Part shown: positions 62,313 to 64,000 of the stretch, in pieces | How positions within the stretch are numbered: the stretch's first letter is position 1 | How the letters are laid out: each line of letters begins with the position of its first letter | Assembly (NCBI GenBank): GCA_017304945.1 | Contig: JAFKLG010000076.1 | Span: forward strand, 1-64,000 | Length of the DNA: 64,000 bases | Reading direction: 5' to 3' | DNA from: Rhodospirillales bacterium | GTDB taxonomy: Bacteria; Pseudomonadota; Alphaproteobacteria; Acetobacterales; Acetobacteraceae | Notes under the pieces: model-generated | What the model saw: only the letters and a program-made list of their open reading frames with translations | The model's database searches: none | Told to the model about the DNA's origin: nothing | Translations under genes and position numbers: made by a program

Positions 62313-63152
62313 ATGGACAAGATTCGCACCCTGTCGCGCCACGCCCTCGTGCTGCTGGTGCTGGTCCCGCTGCTCGCCGGCTGCGGCTCCAAGTCGGACG
62401 ACACCAGCGTCACCTTGCAGGCGCCGCCGGTGGAGGAGCTGTACAACAACGGCGTCGATGCGCTGAATGCGAAGCGCTACTCCGCCGCGGCCGACCAGTT
62501 CGCCTCGGTCGAGCAGAACTACCCGTATTCGCCCTGGGCGGTGAACGCGCAGCTCATGCAGGGCTACGCGCAATACATGCAGAACCACTACACCGATGCG
62601 CTGGCGACGCTGGACCGGTTCATCCAGCTCCACCCGACCCATCGCAGCGTGGCATATGCGTACTATCTGCGTGCACTTTGCTACTACGAGCAGATCGCGG
62701 ACATCCAACGCGACCAGAAGGGCACCGAACAGGCGATGGCGGCGCTCACCGACGTGGTGAACCGTTTTCCCGACAGCACCTATGCAACCGACGCGCGGCT
62801 GAAGATCGACCTGTGCCGCGACCACCTCGCGGGCAAGGAGATGGAGATCGGCCGGTGGTACGAGTCGCAGCATCTGTATGAGGCGGCGATCGGGCGGTTC
62901 CAGCGCGTGGTGGACGACTACCAGACCACCAACCACGTGCCGGAGGCGCTGCACCGCCTGACCGAGATCTATCTGGTGCTGGGCTTGCGCGACCAGGCGA
63001 AGCAGACCGCCTCGGTGCTGGGCTACAACTATCCGGGCAGCGAGTGGTACGAAGACAGCTACCGGCAACTCGTGGGCGATGGGCTGGTCGCGAACGCCCC
63101 CCCGAGCAGCCGGCCTGGCTTCCTGTCGCGGGCCTGGAACACCTTGTTCTGA
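62313..63152 (+). CDS. bamD: outer membrane protein assembly factor BamD
   Basis: Essential lipoprotein of the BAM complex that binds BamA. Lipobox PLLAGC with C24, followed by about five TPR-like repeats (residues 40-245) including SPWAVNAQLMQGYAQYMQNH and the HPTHRSVAYAYYLRALCYYE segment typical of BamD. 279 residues. It lies just before recN, as in many alphaproteobacteria. Confidence 0.96.
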   Translation: MDKIRTLSRHALVLLVLVPLLAGCGSKSDDTSVTLQAPPVEELYNNGVDALNAKRYSAAADQFASVEQNYPYSPWAVNAQLMQGYAQYMQNHYTDALATLDRFIQLHPTHRSVAYAYYLRALCYYEQIADIQRDQKGTEQAMAALTDVVNRFPDSTYATDARLKIDLCRDHLAGKEMEIGRWYESQHLYEAAIGRFQRVVDDYQTTNHVPEALHRLTEIYLVLGLRDQAKQTASVLGYNYPGSEWYEDSYRQLVGDGLVANAPPSSRPGFLSRAWNTLF

Positions 63153-63173
63153 CGCGGTCGGCGCGGGCAGACC

Positions 63174-63974
63174 ATGCTCACCGCGCTGTCGATCCGGGAC
63201 GTGGTGCTGATCGAACGGCTCGACCTGTCGTTCGGCCCCGGCCTGACCGTGCTGACCGGCGAGACCGGCGCCGGCAAATCCATCCTGCTCGATAGCCTGG
63301 GTCTGGCGCTGGGCGCCCGCGCCGAGGCCGGCCTCGTGCGCGGCGGGGCCGAACAGGCGGTGGTCACGGCGTGTTTCGCGCCGCCCACAACGCATCCGGT
63401 ACACGCGATGCTGGCGGAGCAGGGGCTGGAGGCGGAGGACGACATCGTGCTCCGCCGCGTGGTCGGGAAGGATGGCCGCTCCCGCGCCTTCGTCAACGAC
63501 CAGCCGGTCGGCGTCGCGCTGCTGCGCCGCGCCGGCGCGCTGCTGGTGGAGGTGCAGGGGCAGCACGAGCAGATGGGCCTCGCCGATCCGGCCGGCCATG
63601 GCGCGCTGCTGGACGCGTTCGGCGTCGCGCCCCGCCTGCGCGAGGCGGTCGCTGCCGCCTGGACGGACTGGCGCGGCGCGCGGGACAGGCTGGCCGCGGC
63701 GCAGGAGGCGATCGCCGCCGCCGAACGCGACGAGGAGTGGCTGCGTCACGCGGTGCACGAGCTCGCCGGGCTGGCGCGACTCGGAGCCGTGGGCCAGATC
63801 GATGACTATTTCGCCATCGGCAGCGATGCAGACATCGCGGCGCATGTCGAACGCTATATCGGCGAGGGTGTTTCGAAGTTCGTGCTGCGGCCGATCGCGG
63901 CCACAGACGGAGAGATGCTGACCCAGACCCGCCACCTCGCCGAAGCCGTCATCCCTCGCTTCAAGGGCCGCTAA
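63174..63974 (+). CDS. recN: RecN N-terminal half fused in frame to a luciferase-like monooxygenase C-terminus
   Basis: Residues 1-200 are the N-terminal part of the DNA repair SMC-like ATPase RecN: Walker A GETGAGKSILLDSL (29-42), RSRAFVNDQPV, VEVQGQHEQMGLADP and the start of the coiled coil ending HELAGL. From about residue 205 the sequence changes to a segment typical of the C-terminus of F420/FMN luciferase-like monooxygenases (YFAIGSDADIAAHVERYI, then EGVSKFVLRPIA). The C-terminal RecN half with signature and Walker B is gone. The 266-residue product cannot be a complete RecN ATPase. Either a genomic deletion fused two genes, or the assembly misjoined here (about 63774-63810). Confidence 0.85.
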   Translation: MLTALSIRDVVLIERLDLSFGPGLTVLTGETGAGKSILLDSLGLALGARAEAGLVRGGAEQAVVTACFAPPTTHPVHAMLAEQGLEAEDDIVLRRVVGKDGRSRAFVNDQPVGVALLRRAGALLVEVQGQHEQMGLADPAGHGALLDAFGVAPRLREAVAAAWTDWRGARDRLAAAQEAIAAAERDEEWLRHAVHELAGLARLGAVGQIDDYFAIGSDADIAAHVERYIGEGVSKFVLRPIAATDGEMLTQTRHLAEAVIPRFKGR

Positions 63975-64000
63975 CCGGCCCGCCGATACCGGCCCTGCGA

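Overview
This is a high-G+C, gene-dense chromosomal window from a Gram-negative alphaproteobacterium, most likely Rhodospirillales and plausibly Acetobacteraceae. That placement is inferred from gene content: the split pntAA/pntAB/pntB transhydrogenase, an aa3-type four-helix-family small oxidase subunit, an AapJ/Q/M amino-acid transporter, the lipid A and BAM genes in alphaproteobacterial order, and palindromic repeats that encode the phrase MAGLVPAIHD. I found no rRNA, tRNA, CRISPR array, prophage or complete insertion sequence.

Layout. 1-4618: GntR regulator, gamma-glutamyltransferase-like enzyme, a palindromic repeat array, and an ABC-F ATPase. 4732-12589: Hsp70-like protein, ndk, a KAP-like orphan, purM-purN with a tiny oxidase subunit IV (leftward), a CDP-alcohol phosphatidyltransferase, an AI-2E family permease, and an AT-hook coiled-coil protein. 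12654-12866: second repeat array. 12948-19117: dctA (leftward), FAA hydrolase, xth, pntAA-pntAB-pntB. 19166-19625: a GxxExxY gene bracketed by a 31-bp inverted repeat. 19795-31241: a long envelope and essential-gene cluster, pyrH-frr-uppS-cdsA-dxr-rseP-bamA-skp-lpxD-fabZ-lpxA. 31465-35231: lytic transglycosylase, RlpA-like lipoprotein, D,D-carboxypeptidase, tmk. 35460-38643: HxlR-regulated EmrA/EmrB efflux operon. 38681-44048: orphan OppD-type ATPase divergent from a D-lactate dehydrogenase, rpmG, and modABC with a ModE-like box. 44219-48790: aapJ-aapQ-aapM plus a class V aminotransferase. 48812-57353: orphan binding proteins, sulfotransferase and flippase, argH-lptM divergent from a TlpA-like thioredoxin, nitroreductase. 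57643-63974: transporter remnant, SHS-type MFS carrier, hydrolase, DjlA-like co-chaperone, amidase, bamD and a chimeric recN.

How the genes work together. The centre of the window is an envelope factory: isoprenoid (dxr) to undecaprenyl diphosphate (uppS), phospholipid (cdsA, pgsA-like), lipid A acylation (lpxD, lpxA, with fabZ), outer-membrane protein assembly (bamA, skp, bamD), regulated proteolysis (rseP) and peptidoglycan remodelling (transglycosylase, RlpA, D,D-carboxypeptidase, amidase). Around it sit accessory uptake and efflux genes, several of them orphans lacking expected partners.

The most unusual items are the in-frame fusion of the RecN N-terminal half to a luciferase-like monooxygenase tail at the right end (a true rearrangement or an assembly misjoin), the GxxExxY gene whose start codon lies inside a flanking inverted repeat, and two large palindromic repeat arrays that both lie between convergent genes. 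I did not find a convincing new multi-gene system.
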